Below are positions 7,537 to 15,989 of a stretch of DNA of 41,648 nucleotides, one piece after another. The translations under genes were made by a program, and so were the position numbers. The notes under the pieces were generated by a model. The model searched no databases. It was not told where the DNA came from and saw nothing but the letters and a program-made list of their open reading frames with translations. Positions within the stretch are counted from its first letter, which is position 1; each line of letters opens with the position of its first letter. The DNA is from an uncultured Pelagibacteraceae bacterium (GTDB lineage: Bacteria; Pseudomonadota; Alphaproteobacteria; Pelagibacterales; Pelagibacteraceae), in NCBI GenBank assembly GCA_902569615.1, contig CACFUX010000010.1:1-41648 (forward strand), in the 5' to 3' direction.

Positions 7537-8636
7537 ATTTTAAATTTTCTTTTTAAATGTCTTAATTTACCTTCAGTACTATCAAAGTCTATATAACAAC
7601 CTTGAAGAAATCTCTTTCCCTCACTTGGATCAAATTTTGTTCTTCCATGCAAGACTCTGTAATTATCCATCATCATTAGATCTTTTGGAGATAATTTAAA
7701 TTCAATTCTATTTTTTTCTGAGTTATATAAATCAGATAATCTTTTTCTAGCTTTATAATATAAATCCAGTTTATTTTTTTCTAACATTGGAACATAATCA
7801 AGTCTTGGACTAAATCTAACTTGTTTAAATTTTCTATTTTCATCCAGGTGAATTAATTCTGACCAATCTTCCAATACAACACTTTTATCAATAAATTTAA
7901 ATCTAACTTTTATTTCTGAAAGAATTTTATAATATTCTGGATTTTCTATTTTAAGATTTTCTGTAACTGTATATCCGTCTACAAGCGTTGATAATCCTCC
8001 ATTAACTTCATTTTCAATACAATGTAACAATTGAATACAAGGCACAGGGTTTCTATAAGGGTTATCTGTATGAGGACTTAAGTGTAAAGTTGTGTAAGCC
8101 AAGTCGTTTGGATTTGATTTAGATTTAACATTAAAATGTTCTCCAAAATTTGTTCTTCTTACACTTCCAATAGAGTTAGCAAATTTAACAATAAAATTAT
8201 TTTCTGTTGGAACATTTTTTATAATTACAAATCCATATTTATAAAAAGAAACAAGCAATTCATACATTTCTTTTGACTCAAAAAAATTATCTTTATATGT
8301 AAATTTTTTTACATTATCTAAAGCTGAATCCCATTTTATCTTTTTAATAGTTTTTGATATATCATCTTTATTAGAAAACTCTATTTCAAGTTTGTTAATC
8401 TCTATTTTTGAGTTAACACCATCGTTAAAATTAATTTCTAAATAACCATTTTTTATTTGAGCATTTTTAATAATTATTTTTCCATCCATTGTTGAAGGAT
8501 CAAATAATCTTTGCTGAGTACCTTTATCTAGAAATTCTTCTCCATCTACTCTTTCTCTTAGCCAAAAAGGATGAATCTCTTGAACAGATTTACCGTTATT
8601 AAAAAAAACCTTATTTTCGTTTAATTCAATTTTCAT
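7533..8636 (-). CDS. TauD/TfdA dioxygenase, gamma-butyrobetaine/trimethyllysine hydroxylase-like
   Basis: A 367-residue two-domain protein. The N-terminal DUF971-like domain (1-~95) has IHPFWLRERV at 21-30, but the zinc cysteines common in gamma-butyrobetaine hydroxylases (WLRDNCxCxxC type) are missing. The C-terminal domain has the Fe(II) facial triad: H189 and D191 in SPHTDNPYR and H330 in RVLHGRTKFD, with an Arg (R340s region) expected for 2-oxoglutarate. Family members hydroxylate quaternary amines such as gamma-butyrobetaine, trimethyllysine or trimethylaminoethylphosphonate. Co-translation with a DMT transporter suggests handling of a small amine; the exact substrate is unknown. Confidence 0.85.
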   Translation of the reverse strand: MKIELNENKVFFNNGKSVQEIHPFWLRERVDGEEFLDKGTQQRLFDPSTMDGKIIIKNAQIKNGYLEINFNDGVNSKIEINKLEIEFSNKDDISKTIKKIKWDSALDNVKKFTYKDNFFESKEMYELLVSFYKYGFVIIKNVPTENNFIVKFANSIGSVRRTNFGEHFNVKSKSNPNDLAYTTLHLSPHTDNPYRNPVPCIQLLHCIENEVNGGLSTLVDGYTVTENLKIENPEYYKILSEIKVRFKFIDKSVVLEDWSELIHLDENRKFKQVRFSPRLDYVPMLEKNKLDLYYKARKRLSDLYNSEKNRIEFKLSPKDLMMMDNYRVLHGRTKFDPSEGKRFLQGCYIDFDSTEGKLRHLKRKFKI

Positions 8637-8696
8637 AAGATTAATTAAGAATTATTTAAAATTTAGCTTTATTCAAGATAAATAAAATAGTATGTG

Positions 8697-9509
8697 ATGA
8701 GTTATATGGACCAGTTAAACAAAAAAGAATTAAGTTATTATGCTAATTTTTTAAATAAATTAGCAAAGGAAATGACTAACTTATACTATTCCAAGCTCAA
8801 TAAGCCATTTAAAGTTAATAACAAATTAAAAGGTAAAGGTTACGATCCAGTTACTTCAGCAGATAAAGGATTTGAAAAATTTATAAGATCTCGAATCAAA
8901 AAAAAATTTCCAAAGCACCAAATTATAGGTGAAGAATTCGGACACAAAAAAACTAAAAGTGATTTTTCATGGGTTATTGATCCAATAGATGGAACAAGAT
9001 CTTTTGTAATTGGAAATCCAACTTGGAGTAATTTAATTTCTTTAAATTATAAAGGTAACCCTCAAGTTGGCTTAGCAAATTTTCCTAAGCTAAGTAAGTA
9101 CTATTTAAATATCTCTAGCAAAAAAGCTTATGTATTTGAAAATGGAAAAAAAAATAAATTGATGGTTAATAAAAAAGCAACTTTTAAAAAAGTAAAAGTT
9201 TCAGGAGCATTTCATGGTTGGCTTTCAATAAATAAACAAAAAAAAATTCCTAAAGTTTTAAAGCTTATGCAATTTCCTTGTGCAGATGCATTAAGCTATG
9301 CTCATTTTTGCGAAGGAAAAGTTGATGTCGTCATACAATGTCAAAATAAAATATGGGACATACATGCTCTAATTCCAATTATTTCAGCAGCAGGAGGCAT
9401 AGTTACGAATTGGAAAAATAAGGAAGCTAAATTTGGTGGAAATGTTTTAGTTTCTGCAAATATATCAATACATAAAAAAATGTTAAGATTGTTAAAACCT
9501 GCCGTTTAG
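8697..9509 (+). CDS. Inositol-monophosphatase-family phosphatase (HisN-like)
   Basis: A 270-residue protein from the ATG at 8697; an adjacent in-frame GTG at 8694 is less likely. The Li-sensitive phosphatase signature is complete: SADKGFEKFIRSR, GEE at 78-80, DPIDGTRSF from 95, and C-terminal IWDIHALIPIISAAGG supplying the last metal Asp. The wording PIDGTRSFV resembles HisN-type histidinol-phosphatases more than classical inositol monophosphatases, but substrate range in this family is broad (histidinol phosphate, PAP, sugar phosphates). It is divergent from the dioxygenase by 60 bases and separated from the next operon by 128 bases in which no convincing gene was seen. Confidence 0.85.
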   Translation: MSYMDQLNKKELSYYANFLNKLAKEMTNLYYSKLNKPFKVNNKLKGKGYDPVTSADKGFEKFIRSRIKKKFPKHQIIGEEFGHKKTKSDFSWVIDPIDGTRSFVIGNPTWSNLISLNYKGNPQVGLANFPKLSKYYLNISSKKAYVFENGKKNKLMVNKKATFKKVKVSGAFHGWLSINKQKKIPKVLKLMQFPCADALSYAHFCEGKVDVVIQCQNKIWDIHALIPIISAAGGIVTNWKNKEAKFGGNVLVSANISIHKKMLRLLKPAV

Positions 9510-9637
9510 TAGAATTCAAATTTATATACTCAGTATGAATGAATATTGCTCGAAATTTCAAAAACTGGTGCAATAATTCTTCTTTAGTTTCCCTTATTAT
9601 TAAGTTAGATTTTTGGATTAAATAATTAGGAGGGGAA

Positions 9638-11197
9638 ATGAAATCTAAAAATTTTTTCAAATTTTTGATAGCAATGCTTTTCGTTTTTGCATCAACACAG
9701 TCATTCGCAAAAACGATTAAATGGTCAATGCAAGGTGATAGTTTAACACTTGATCCTCATGCTCAAAACGAAGGACCGACAACAATGGTATCAAGGCAAA
9801 TATATGAAGCTCTTGTTACAAGAGGCCTAGATATGTCTATTGGACCTCAGTTGGCTACGGATTGGAAAACAACAAATCCTACAACATGGGTTTTTAATCT
9901 TAGAAAAGATGTAAAATTCAGCAACGGAACGCCAATGACATCTGAAGATGTTGTGTTTAGTATCTTAAGAGCTCAGCAACGTACATCAGACTTTAAAGAG
10001 TATATTAGCACTATAACATCTGTTAAAGCACTTGATGATTATACGGTTGAGATTCAAACAAGAGAACCAAATCCAATTCTTTTGAACCAATTGTCAAATA
10101 TATTTGTAATGTCTAAAAAATGGTGCGAAGAAAATTTCGCAATGGCTCCACAAAACTGGGACGCAGGACAAGAAACATTTTCTGCAACCAATTCATTGGG
10201 AACAGGTCCTTTTAAAATTACTTTAAGAGAACCTAATACAAAAACTGTTTTTAAAAAGAACAGTAAATGGTGGGGTGAGGTTGAACATAATATAACTGAG
10301 ATACACTTACTTCCAATAAAAAATGCCGCGACAAGAGTTGCAGCATTATTATCTGGAGAGTTAGATGTTGTAACAGATGCTCCAGTTCAAGACTTAGATA
10401 GAATTAGATCTTCTGGTGCACATAAAGTTCAAAGTACACCACAGATGCGTACAATCTTTTTAGGAATGGACCAAGCTGCTGATAAACTTAGAACTGGTAA
10501 TACTGGTGATAACCCATTTAAGAAAAAAGAGGTTAGACAAGCTCTTTATCAAGCAATTGATATAGAGGCTATTAAGAAAAAAGTTATGAGAGGTTTAAGT
10601 GAGCCTGCGGGAATAATTACTTTCCCTGGTGTTACAGGATACACTAAAGAACTTGATGAAAGATTGCCTTATGACGTTGATGCTGCAAAACAGTTATTAG
10701 CTGATGCAGGTTATCCGGATGGTTTTGAAGTAGAACTTAGATGTCCTAATGACAGATATGTAAATGATGAAGCAATTTGTACGGCTGTTGTTGGTATGTT
10801 AGGAAAAATTGGTGTTAATGTAAGTTTATTTGCTCAAACTAAAAGCAAACATTTTAAGGAACTTAAAGACAACCAAGGAGACTTTTACATGCTAGGTTGG
10901 GGCGTTCCTACTCTAGATAGTCACTACGTATTTCATTACTTATATGAGTCTGGCGCAAGCTGGAACAAAGTTAACTTTAGCAATGCTGAAGTTGATGCTG
11001 CAATTAGAGTAATGGAAGGTGAGGTTGATCTAGATAAAAGAAATGCTGCAATAGCAAATGCTTGGAAAATTGTAAAAGATAATATCGCTTATCTACCTTT
11101 ACACCACCAAGTAATTTCTTGGGCATCAAAAAGAAGTGTTGATGTTCCTATAAGACCGAATAATGAACCATTATTCCGTTTTTCTAACGTAAGATAA
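9638..11197 (+). CDS. ABC transporter substrate-binding protein, family 5 (peptide/nickel/glycoside type)
   Basis: A 519-residue secreted protein with a signal peptide ending in STQSFA before KTIKW. The mature part shows family 5 features: SLTLDPHAQNEGPT, IYEALVTRG, NLRKDVKFSNGTPMTSEDVVFS (a DppA/OppA consensus segment near 88-109), NSLGTGPF, and KKEVRQALYQAIDIEAI. A very strong ribosome site (AGGAGGGG) precedes the ATG. It is the first gene of a five-gene import operon. The substrate may be a dipeptide, oligopeptide or another polar compound; family 5 proteins cannot be assigned by sequence reading alone. A 14-bp hairpin follows the stop. Confidence 0.93.
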   Translation: MKSKNFFKFLIAMLFVFASTQSFAKTIKWSMQGDSLTLDPHAQNEGPTTMVSRQIYEALVTRGLDMSIGPQLATDWKTTNPTTWVFNLRKDVKFSNGTPMTSEDVVFSILRAQQRTSDFKEYISTITSVKALDDYTVEIQTREPNPILLNQLSNIFVMSKKWCEENFAMAPQNWDAGQETFSATNSLGTGPFKITLREPNTKTVFKKNSKWWGEVEHNITEIHLLPIKNAATRVAALLSGELDVVTDAPVQDLDRIRSSGAHKVQSTPQMRTIFLGMDQAADKLRTGNTGDNPFKKKEVRQALYQAIDIEAIKKKVMRGLSEPAGIITFPGVTGYTKELDERLPYDVDAAKQLLADAGYPDGFEVELRCPNDRYVNDEAICTAVVGMLGKIGVNVSLFAQTKSKHFKELKDNQGDFYMLGWGVPTLDSHYVFHYLYESGASWNKVNFSNAEVDAAIRVMEGEVDLDKRNAAIANAWKIVKDNIAYLPLHHQVISWASKRSVDVPIRPNNEPLFRFSNVR

Positions 11198-11206
11198 ATT
11201 AAATTT

Positions 11207-11238
11207 TTACAAGCCCTTTTATAAAAAAGGGCTTGTAA
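11207..11238 (+). terminator. Strong hairpin between the binding-protein gene and its permease genes
   Basis: A perfect 14-bp inverted repeat has arms TTACAAGCCCTTTT (11207-11220) and AAAAGGGCTTGTAA (11225-11238) around a 4-base loop. No clear T tract follows the right arm, so it may act less as a terminator than as a barrier to 3'-exonucleases, stabilising the binding-protein mRNA as REP hairpins do in malE-malF of enteric bacteria. It ends 16 bases before the next start codon. Confidence 0.75.
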
Positions 11239-11254
11239 GCAAAATTTTCGTAAA

Positions 11255-12238
11255 TTGATAAAATATTTTTTCAAGCGTTTGATACAATCAGCAATGGTGA
11301 TGCTTGTTGTTGCTTTCGTTTCTTTTTCATTATTTAATTTTGTAGGTGATCCAATTAATAACATGGTTGGAGAAGAAACATCAGACGAAGATAGAGCTGA
11401 GCTAAGAGAAACTCTAGGATTAACAGATCCTATATATATACAGTTTTCTAGATTTGTAATTAATGCATCAAAAGGTAATTTTGGTATTTCTTATCAATTA
11501 AAAAGACCAGTTTCAGAGTTAATATCTGAAAGACTTCCAGCAACAATAGAACTCGTTTTACTTTCTGCTTTAATTGCTTTGGTTTCTGGAACTTTACTAG
11601 GAGTTTATACAGGTATTAATCGAAAAGGTTTTTTAAGCGATATAATATTAGCTATTTCCTTGCTAGGCGTTTCACTCCCAACATTTGTAATTGGTATATT
11701 ATTTATTTATCTTTTTGCTGTAATTTTAGGAATACTACCTTCATTTGGTAGAGGAGAAGTTGTTAGCTTAGGATATTGGACCACTGGTTTCCTAACTTTA
11801 TCTGGTTTAAAAGCAATAATTCTTCCTTCAGTAACTCTAAGCCTTTTTCAAATGACTTACATTATTAGACTTGTTCGAGCAGAAATGATGGAAATATTAC
11901 AAACTGATTATATTAAGTTTGCAAGAGCAAGGGGGATAAGTGAAAAAAGTATCCATTATAAACATGCATTAAAAAATGGTTTAATACCAGTCATTACAAT
12001 TGCTGGAATAAATATTGGTACACTAATTGCTTTCTCAATCATTACAGAAACTGTTTTTCAATGGCCAGGTATGGGATTTTTATTCATTCAAGCTGTTCAA
12101 TTCGTAGATATACCAATTATGTCTGCATACTTAGTTTTTATAGCATTTGTTTTCGTAATGATAAATTTCATAGTAGATATTTTATATTACTTCATAGATC
12201 CGAGAATTAGAGTTAAAGCGGAGGCAGTAAGTGGATAA
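11255..12238 (+). CDS. ABC transporter permease, DppB family
   Basis: A 327-residue membrane protein with six helices. The start is a TTG at 11255; it gives the family-typical opening IKYFFKRLIQSAMVML, while the next ATG would cut into helix 1. No Shine-Dalgarno is visible, in contrast to the strong site of the upstream gene. The large periplasmic loop (LGLTDPIYIQFSRFV, FGISYQL) and the cytoplasmic EAA-like loop (DYIKFARARGISEKSIHYKHALKNGLIP) are both typical of DppB/OppB. It pairs with the DppC-type subunit, whose GTG start lies 8 bases inside this gene. Confidence 0.92.
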   Translation: MIKYFFKRLIQSAMVMLVVAFVSFSLFNFVGDPINNMVGEETSDEDRAELRETLGLTDPIYIQFSRFVINASKGNFGISYQLKRPVSELISERLPATIELVLLSALIALVSGTLLGVYTGINRKGFLSDIILAISLLGVSLPTFVIGILFIYLFAVILGILPSFGRGEVVSLGYWTTGFLTLSGLKAIILPSVTLSLFQMTYIIRLVRAEMMEILQTDYIKFARARGISEKSIHYKHALKNGLIPVITIAGINIGTLIAFSIITETVFQWPGMGFLFIQAVQFVDIPIMSAYLVFIAFVFVMINFIVDILYYFIDPRIRVKAEAVSG

Positions 12239-13157
12239 TAAAAATTTAACATTAATAAGTAGAATAAAAGATAGTGATATCTATTTCAGTTTTATAAAAT
12301 CGCCTACAGCTATACTTTCAACTTTGATATTAATTATAATTTTCTTTTGTTCTTTTTTTGTAGAATTAGTAACTCCATATAATCCATTTGATCCATCATC
12401 ATTATCTTTAATGGATGCATTTACACCTCCTTCATGGACTGAAGAAGGTCTTTCTAAATTTATTTTAGGAACTGATGGTCAAGGAAGAGATATGTTATCT
12501 ACAATTCTTTATGGATCACGAATTTCTTTAATAGTAGGTTTTTCAGCAGTCATATTTGCACTAGTTCTTGGAGTAGGTTTAGGATTGAGTGCAGGTTATT
12601 TTGGTGGAAAATATGAAATGATTGTTATGAGATTAACAGATGTGCAGTTAACTGTACCTAGTATTTTGATGGCTCTTTTAGTTGATGGAATTGCACGTGG
12701 AATTATTTCAAGAGAGTTGCACGATGAGATGGCAATTTATGTTTTAATTTTTGCTATTGGAATTTCTGAGTGGCCACAGTTTGCAAGAGTATCAAGAGCT
12801 GCAACTTTGGTTGAGAAAAATAAGGATTATGTTTCTGCCTCAACAATTATAGGTGTTTCAAATATAATTATTATGTTTAAGCATATTTTACCGAATATAA
12901 TGAGACCAGTTTTAGTAATTGGAACAATAGGACTTGCACTAGCAATAATAGCAGAAGCCACATTAAGTTTTTTAGGAGTTGGCGTTCCCCCAACCACACC
13001 TTCACTCGGAACATTAATTAGACTTGGAAATGATTTTTTATTTTCCGGCGAATGGTGGATTACTTTTTTTCCTGCAATATTTTTAGTTATATTAGCATTT
13101 TCAATAAACCTATTAGGAGACTGGATGAGAGATACTCTTAATCCAAAATTAAACTAA
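12231..13157 (+). CDS. ABC transporter permease, DppC family
   Basis: A 308-residue membrane protein starting with GTG at 12231, supported by GGAGG at 12221-12225 and an 8-base overlap with the upstream permease gene. Family marks: LGTDGQGRDMLSTILYGSRISLIVG (a DppC/OppC consensus region near residues 80-104) and the EAA loop DYVSASTIIGVSNIIIMFKHILPNIMRP. Six helices are predicted, including an N-terminal one at about 22-46. Its stop overlaps the ATPase start in TAATG. Together with the DppB-like subunit it forms the translocation channel. Confidence 0.92.
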   Translation: MDNKNLTLISRIKDSDIYFSFIKSPTAILSTLILIIIFFCSFFVELVTPYNPFDPSSLSLMDAFTPPSWTEEGLSKFILGTDGQGRDMLSTILYGSRISLIVGFSAVIFALVLGVGLGLSAGYFGGKYEMIVMRLTDVQLTVPSILMALLVDGIARGIISRELHDEMAIYVLIFAIGISEWPQFARVSRAATLVEKNKDYVSASTIIGVSNIIIMFKHILPNIMRPVLVIGTIGLALAIIAEATLSFLGVGVPPTTPSLGTLIRLGNDFLFSGEWWITFFPAIFLVILAFSINLLGDWMRDTLNPKLN

Positions 13158-14839
13158 TGACATTTTTAAAAATAAATAATCTCAGTGTTAATTATGAAAT
13201 GCGAAGAGAAACAGTTTATGCAGCTAAGGAAGTTAATATAAATGTTGAAAAAGGTGAAATACTAGGTTTGGTCGGAGAATCTGGATCAGGAAAAAGTACA
13301 GTTGGTAATGCAATAATTAATCTAATAGATGAACCTGGTAAAGTATCAGGTGGATCAATTATATTAGATGGAACAGATATTTATGAAAAACCAGAAAATA
13401 TTCTTAAACTAAGAGGAAAAAAAATAGGTCTTATTTTTCAAGATCCTCAAACATCATTAAACCCAATACTCACAATAGGTGAACAATTAATTGAAACAAT
13501 TCAAACTCATTTAAAATTAAATACAGAAGAAGCAAAAAATAAAGCTATTAACTTGTTAAAGGAAGTTGGAATAAAAGATGCTGAAACTAGATTTAATAAC
13601 TATCCTCATCAATTTTCAGGAGGAATGAGGCAGAGAGTTGTTATTTCTTTAGCTCTTTGTTGTGAGCCTGAGCTTCTTATAGCGGATGAACCAACCACAG
13701 CACTGGATGTTTCAATACAATCTCAAATATTAGATTTAATTAAAAGATTAACAAAAGAAAGAAATTTAGCAGTAATATTAATTACTCATGATATGGGTGT
13801 TATTTCAGAAACTACAGACAGGGTGGCAGTTATGAAAAATGGAGATTTAGTTGAAATAGGACCTACGAAAGAAATATTAACAAAACCTAAAGAGATTTAT
13901 ACAAAAGCACTTGTAAGCTCAGTTCCTCCTACTAATAAAAAAATAGATAGATTTAAAATTATTGAAAAGGAAAACAAAACTCAAGGTGAAACCAATATTA
14001 AAATTTTAAATAGATGGACAAAAAAAGATATTATTGATCAGGACTTAGTTAAGGTTAAAAATTTAAGCAAAACATTCGATGACAATTTTTTTACAGAAAG
14101 CACTAAAAACTCTGTAATGGCTGTAGACGATGTATCATTTAGCATAAAAGAAGGAGAATCGTTTGGTCTAGTTGGAGAAAGCGGTAGTGGTAAATCAACA
14201 ATAGCAAAAATGATAGTTAATTTATATGGTCCATCTTCTGGGGATATTGATTTTGATAATGTTTGTATAACAAAAATTAAAAGTAATAAGGAAATGATGA
14301 AGTTTAGAAAACAAATACAAATGATATTTCAAGATCCATACTCTTCATTAAATGGAAGATTAAAAGTTAAAGATATTATCTCTGAACCTATTAAACTTCA
14401 TAATCCTTCAATAAGTACAAAAGATATAGATAGTTATATTTATGATTTATTAGAATCTGTTGAGCTCACTCAACAGTCAGCCGAGCGTTATCCACATGAA
14501 TTTTCTGGAGGTCAAAGACAAAGAATATCAATAGCAAGAGCTCTTGCAACACAGCCAAGACTTCTTGTGTGTGATGAACCAACTTCTGCTTTAGACGTAA
14601 GTATACAAGCTCAAATACTAAATTTATTAAAAGACTTACAAGAACAACTAAATTTAACGATATTATTTATAAGCCACGATCTACCAGTTGTAAGACAAAT
14701 GTGTGATCGAATAGGAGTATTAAAAAACGGAAAAATTTGTGAGATTTCAGAAACTGAGGAATTGTTTAAGGATCCATCTCATGATTATACAAAAGAACTA
14801 CTTAAATTAATGCCAAAAATAGAATCAATTTATAACTAA
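13157..14839 (+). CDS. Fused double ATPase of the peptide-type ABC transporter (DppD-DppF fusion)
   Basis: A 560-residue protein with two complete nucleotide-binding domains. Walker A GESGSGKST occurs at 40-48 and again at 340-348, signatures FSGGMRQR at 153-160 and FSGGQRQR at 449-456, and Walker B segments LLIADEPTTALD and LLVCDEPTSALD. Each is followed by the oligopeptide-ATPase C-terminal segment in shortened form. A linker of about 40 residues (260-300) joins the two halves. Fusion of the two ATPases into one gene is common for this family and fits the compact genome. It powers the DppB/DppC-type permeases encoded just upstream. Confidence 0.94.
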   Translation: MTFLKINNLSVNYEMRRETVYAAKEVNINVEKGEILGLVGESGSGKSTVGNAIINLIDEPGKVSGGSIILDGTDIYEKPENILKLRGKKIGLIFQDPQTSLNPILTIGEQLIETIQTHLKLNTEEAKNKAINLLKEVGIKDAETRFNNYPHQFSGGMRQRVVISLALCCEPELLIADEPTTALDVSIQSQILDLIKRLTKERNLAVILITHDMGVISETTDRVAVMKNGDLVEIGPTKEILTKPKEIYTKALVSSVPPTNKKIDRFKIIEKENKTQGETNIKILNRWTKKDIIDQDLVKVKNLSKTFDDNFFTESTKNSVMAVDDVSFSIKEGESFGLVGESGSGKSTIAKMIVNLYGPSSGDIDFDNVCITKIKSNKEMMKFRKQIQMIFQDPYSSLNGRLKVKDIISEPIKLHNPSISTKDIDSYIYDLLESVELTQQSAERYPHEFSGGQRQRISIARALATQPRLLVCDEPTSALDVSIQAQILNLLKDLQEQLNLTILFISHDLPVVRQMCDRIGVLKNGKICEISETEELFKDPSHDYTKELLKLMPKIESIYN

Positions 14840-14848
14840 GGAGGAAAA

Positions 14849-15241
14849 ATGCCAATGTTTAAACCAATCTCAGAAAATGAAGCTTCTGGAAAAGTTAAAG
14901 AAATATTCAATGAGATTAAAAAAGCAAGAAAAATTACAGAAGTTCCAAATTTTTGGAAATATCTTGCAAATAACCCAGAAACTTTAGAAAGAACTTGGAA
15001 TACAACATCTCAAGTAATGAAAGCTGGTGCGCTAGATCCTGTAACAAAAGAATTAATTTATGTTGCAGTTTCTATGACAAATAGTTGTGAGTATTGCACC
15101 AAAGCTCACACTTTTGCAGCGAAGAAAAAAGGTGCAACAGATGACATGATCAAAGAAATGATTGATGTTATGGGAATTGCTAATCAAAATAATAAATTGG
15201 TTGAAGCTTACCAAGTTGAAGTTGATGATATTTATAAGTAA
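14849..15241 (+). CDS. Carboxymuconolactone decarboxylase/AhpD-family protein
   Basis: A 130-residue all-helical protein with the AhpD-type thiol motif C80-E-Y-C83-x3-H87 (SCEYCTKAHTFAA). Members are either peroxide-defence disulfide reductases (AhpD) or gamma-carboxymuconolactone decarboxylases; the intact CxxC plus His favours a redox role. A strong AAGGAGGA ribosome site lies 9 bases after the ABC ATPase stop, so it is the last gene of the transporter operon and may be translated more heavily than its neighbours. Any link to the imported substrate is unknown. Its stop lies inside a 22-base palindrome shared with the convergent SDR. Confidence 0.88.
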   Translation: MPMFKPISENEASGKVKEIFNEIKKARKITEVPNFWKYLANNPETLERTWNTTSQVMKAGALDPVTKELIYVAVSMTNSCEYCTKAHTFAAKKKGATDDMIKEMIDVMGIANQNNKLVEAYQVEVDDIYK

Positions 15242-15255
15242 AAAATTTTACTTAT
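15234..15255. terminator. Bidirectional terminator-like palindrome covering two convergent stop codons
   Basis: Arms ATAAGTAAAA (15234-15243) and TTTTACTTAT (15246-15255) form a 10-bp perfect inverted repeat with a 2-base centre. It contains the AhpD-like stop (15239-15241) and the SDR stop on the other strand (15252-15254). The stem is AT-rich, so termination would be weak, but the symmetric position suggests use by both genes. Confidence 0.45.
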
Positions 15256-15962
15256 GATAATTTAGATCTGCCACCGTCAACAGCAATTATTTGACCTGTT
15301 ACCCATGAACTTTCCTCGGTAATCAAAAATTTTGCTAGTGAAGCTGAGTCTATTCCTTCACCTAATCTTTTTAATGGATGTGCTTTAGCAATACCTTCCG
15401 CTACAGCTGTGTTTTTAAGCATTGGCTGGGCAATCTTAGATTTAGTTAAACTTGGAGCTATACAATTTACTCTTATATTTGGCGCAAATTCTGCTGCAAG
15501 AGAGACAGTTAAACCTTCTACGGCCGCTTTAGTTGAAGCTATTATTGAATGATTAGTAAAACCTCTTTGAGCAGCAACTGTAGAAAATAATACAAGAGAG
15601 CCTTTATTTTTTTTTAAACTTTCTTGAAATCCTTTAATAACTTCAACTGCTGAATAAAGATTTAACTTCATACATTTATTAAAATCTTGTTCGGTCACCA
15701 TTCTAATTGGTTTCAAATCTATAGATCCTACGCAATACGCAATTCCTTTTATATTATCTACATCAGCTTTAACTTTATCAACAAAACCATCTTCAAGTAC
15801 ATCTGCAACAGTCGAAGAACACCCTAATTGATCTGATAGAGTTGAAAGTTCGTCATTATTACGTCCTACTATATGAATATCGTATCCAGAAGTTTTTAAT
15901 AACCGTGACAAATTGGAACCGATAGAACCTGTCGCACCAAAAATCAAATATTTATCTGACAT
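15252..15962 (-). CDS. SDR-family protein lacking the catalytic tyrosine, next to photolyase genes
   Basis: A 236-residue Rossmann protein with GATGSIG at 9-15, N101, S127 in LFSTVAAQRG, and K145 in ASTKAAVEG, then the usual PSLTKSKI and SWVTGQIIAVDGG C-terminus. The YxxxK motif is broken: the residue four before K145 is Ile141, and the classical NNAG is replaced by YCVGS. The codons (ATA ATA GCT TCA ACT AAA) are clear, so this is not a simple frame problem. Either it uses another acid, or it binds NAD(P)H without classical dehydrogenase chemistry. It diverges from the photolyase gene with only 27 bases between them, suggesting shared light or stress control. Confidence 0.82.
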   Translation of the reverse strand: MSDKYLIFGATGSIGSNLSRLLKTSGYDIHIVGRNNDELSTLSDQLGCSSTVADVLEDGFVDKVKADVDNIKGIAYCVGSIDLKPIRMVTEQDFNKCMKLNLYSAVEVIKGFQESLKKNKGSLVLFSTVAAQRGFTNHSIIASTKAAVEGLTVSLAAEFAPNIRVNCIAPSLTKSKIAQPMLKNTAVAEGIAKAHPLKRLGEGIDSASLAKFLITEESSWVTGQIIAVDGGRSKLS

Positions 15963-15989
15963 ACAATTTTTTTTAGTTATATTTATTTA

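Noticed and set aside
9510..9637. 128-base gap before the peptide-type ABC operon, tested for tRNA, riboswitch or small gene
   Set aside because: No cloverleaf, stable stem or convincing ORF was found; only the AGGAGGGG ribosome site is clear. It presumably holds a promoter.
9427..9660. 77-codon frame on the minus strand
   Set aside because: It covers the 3' end of the phosphatase gene and the ribosome site and start of the ABC binding-protein gene, with no family resemblance.
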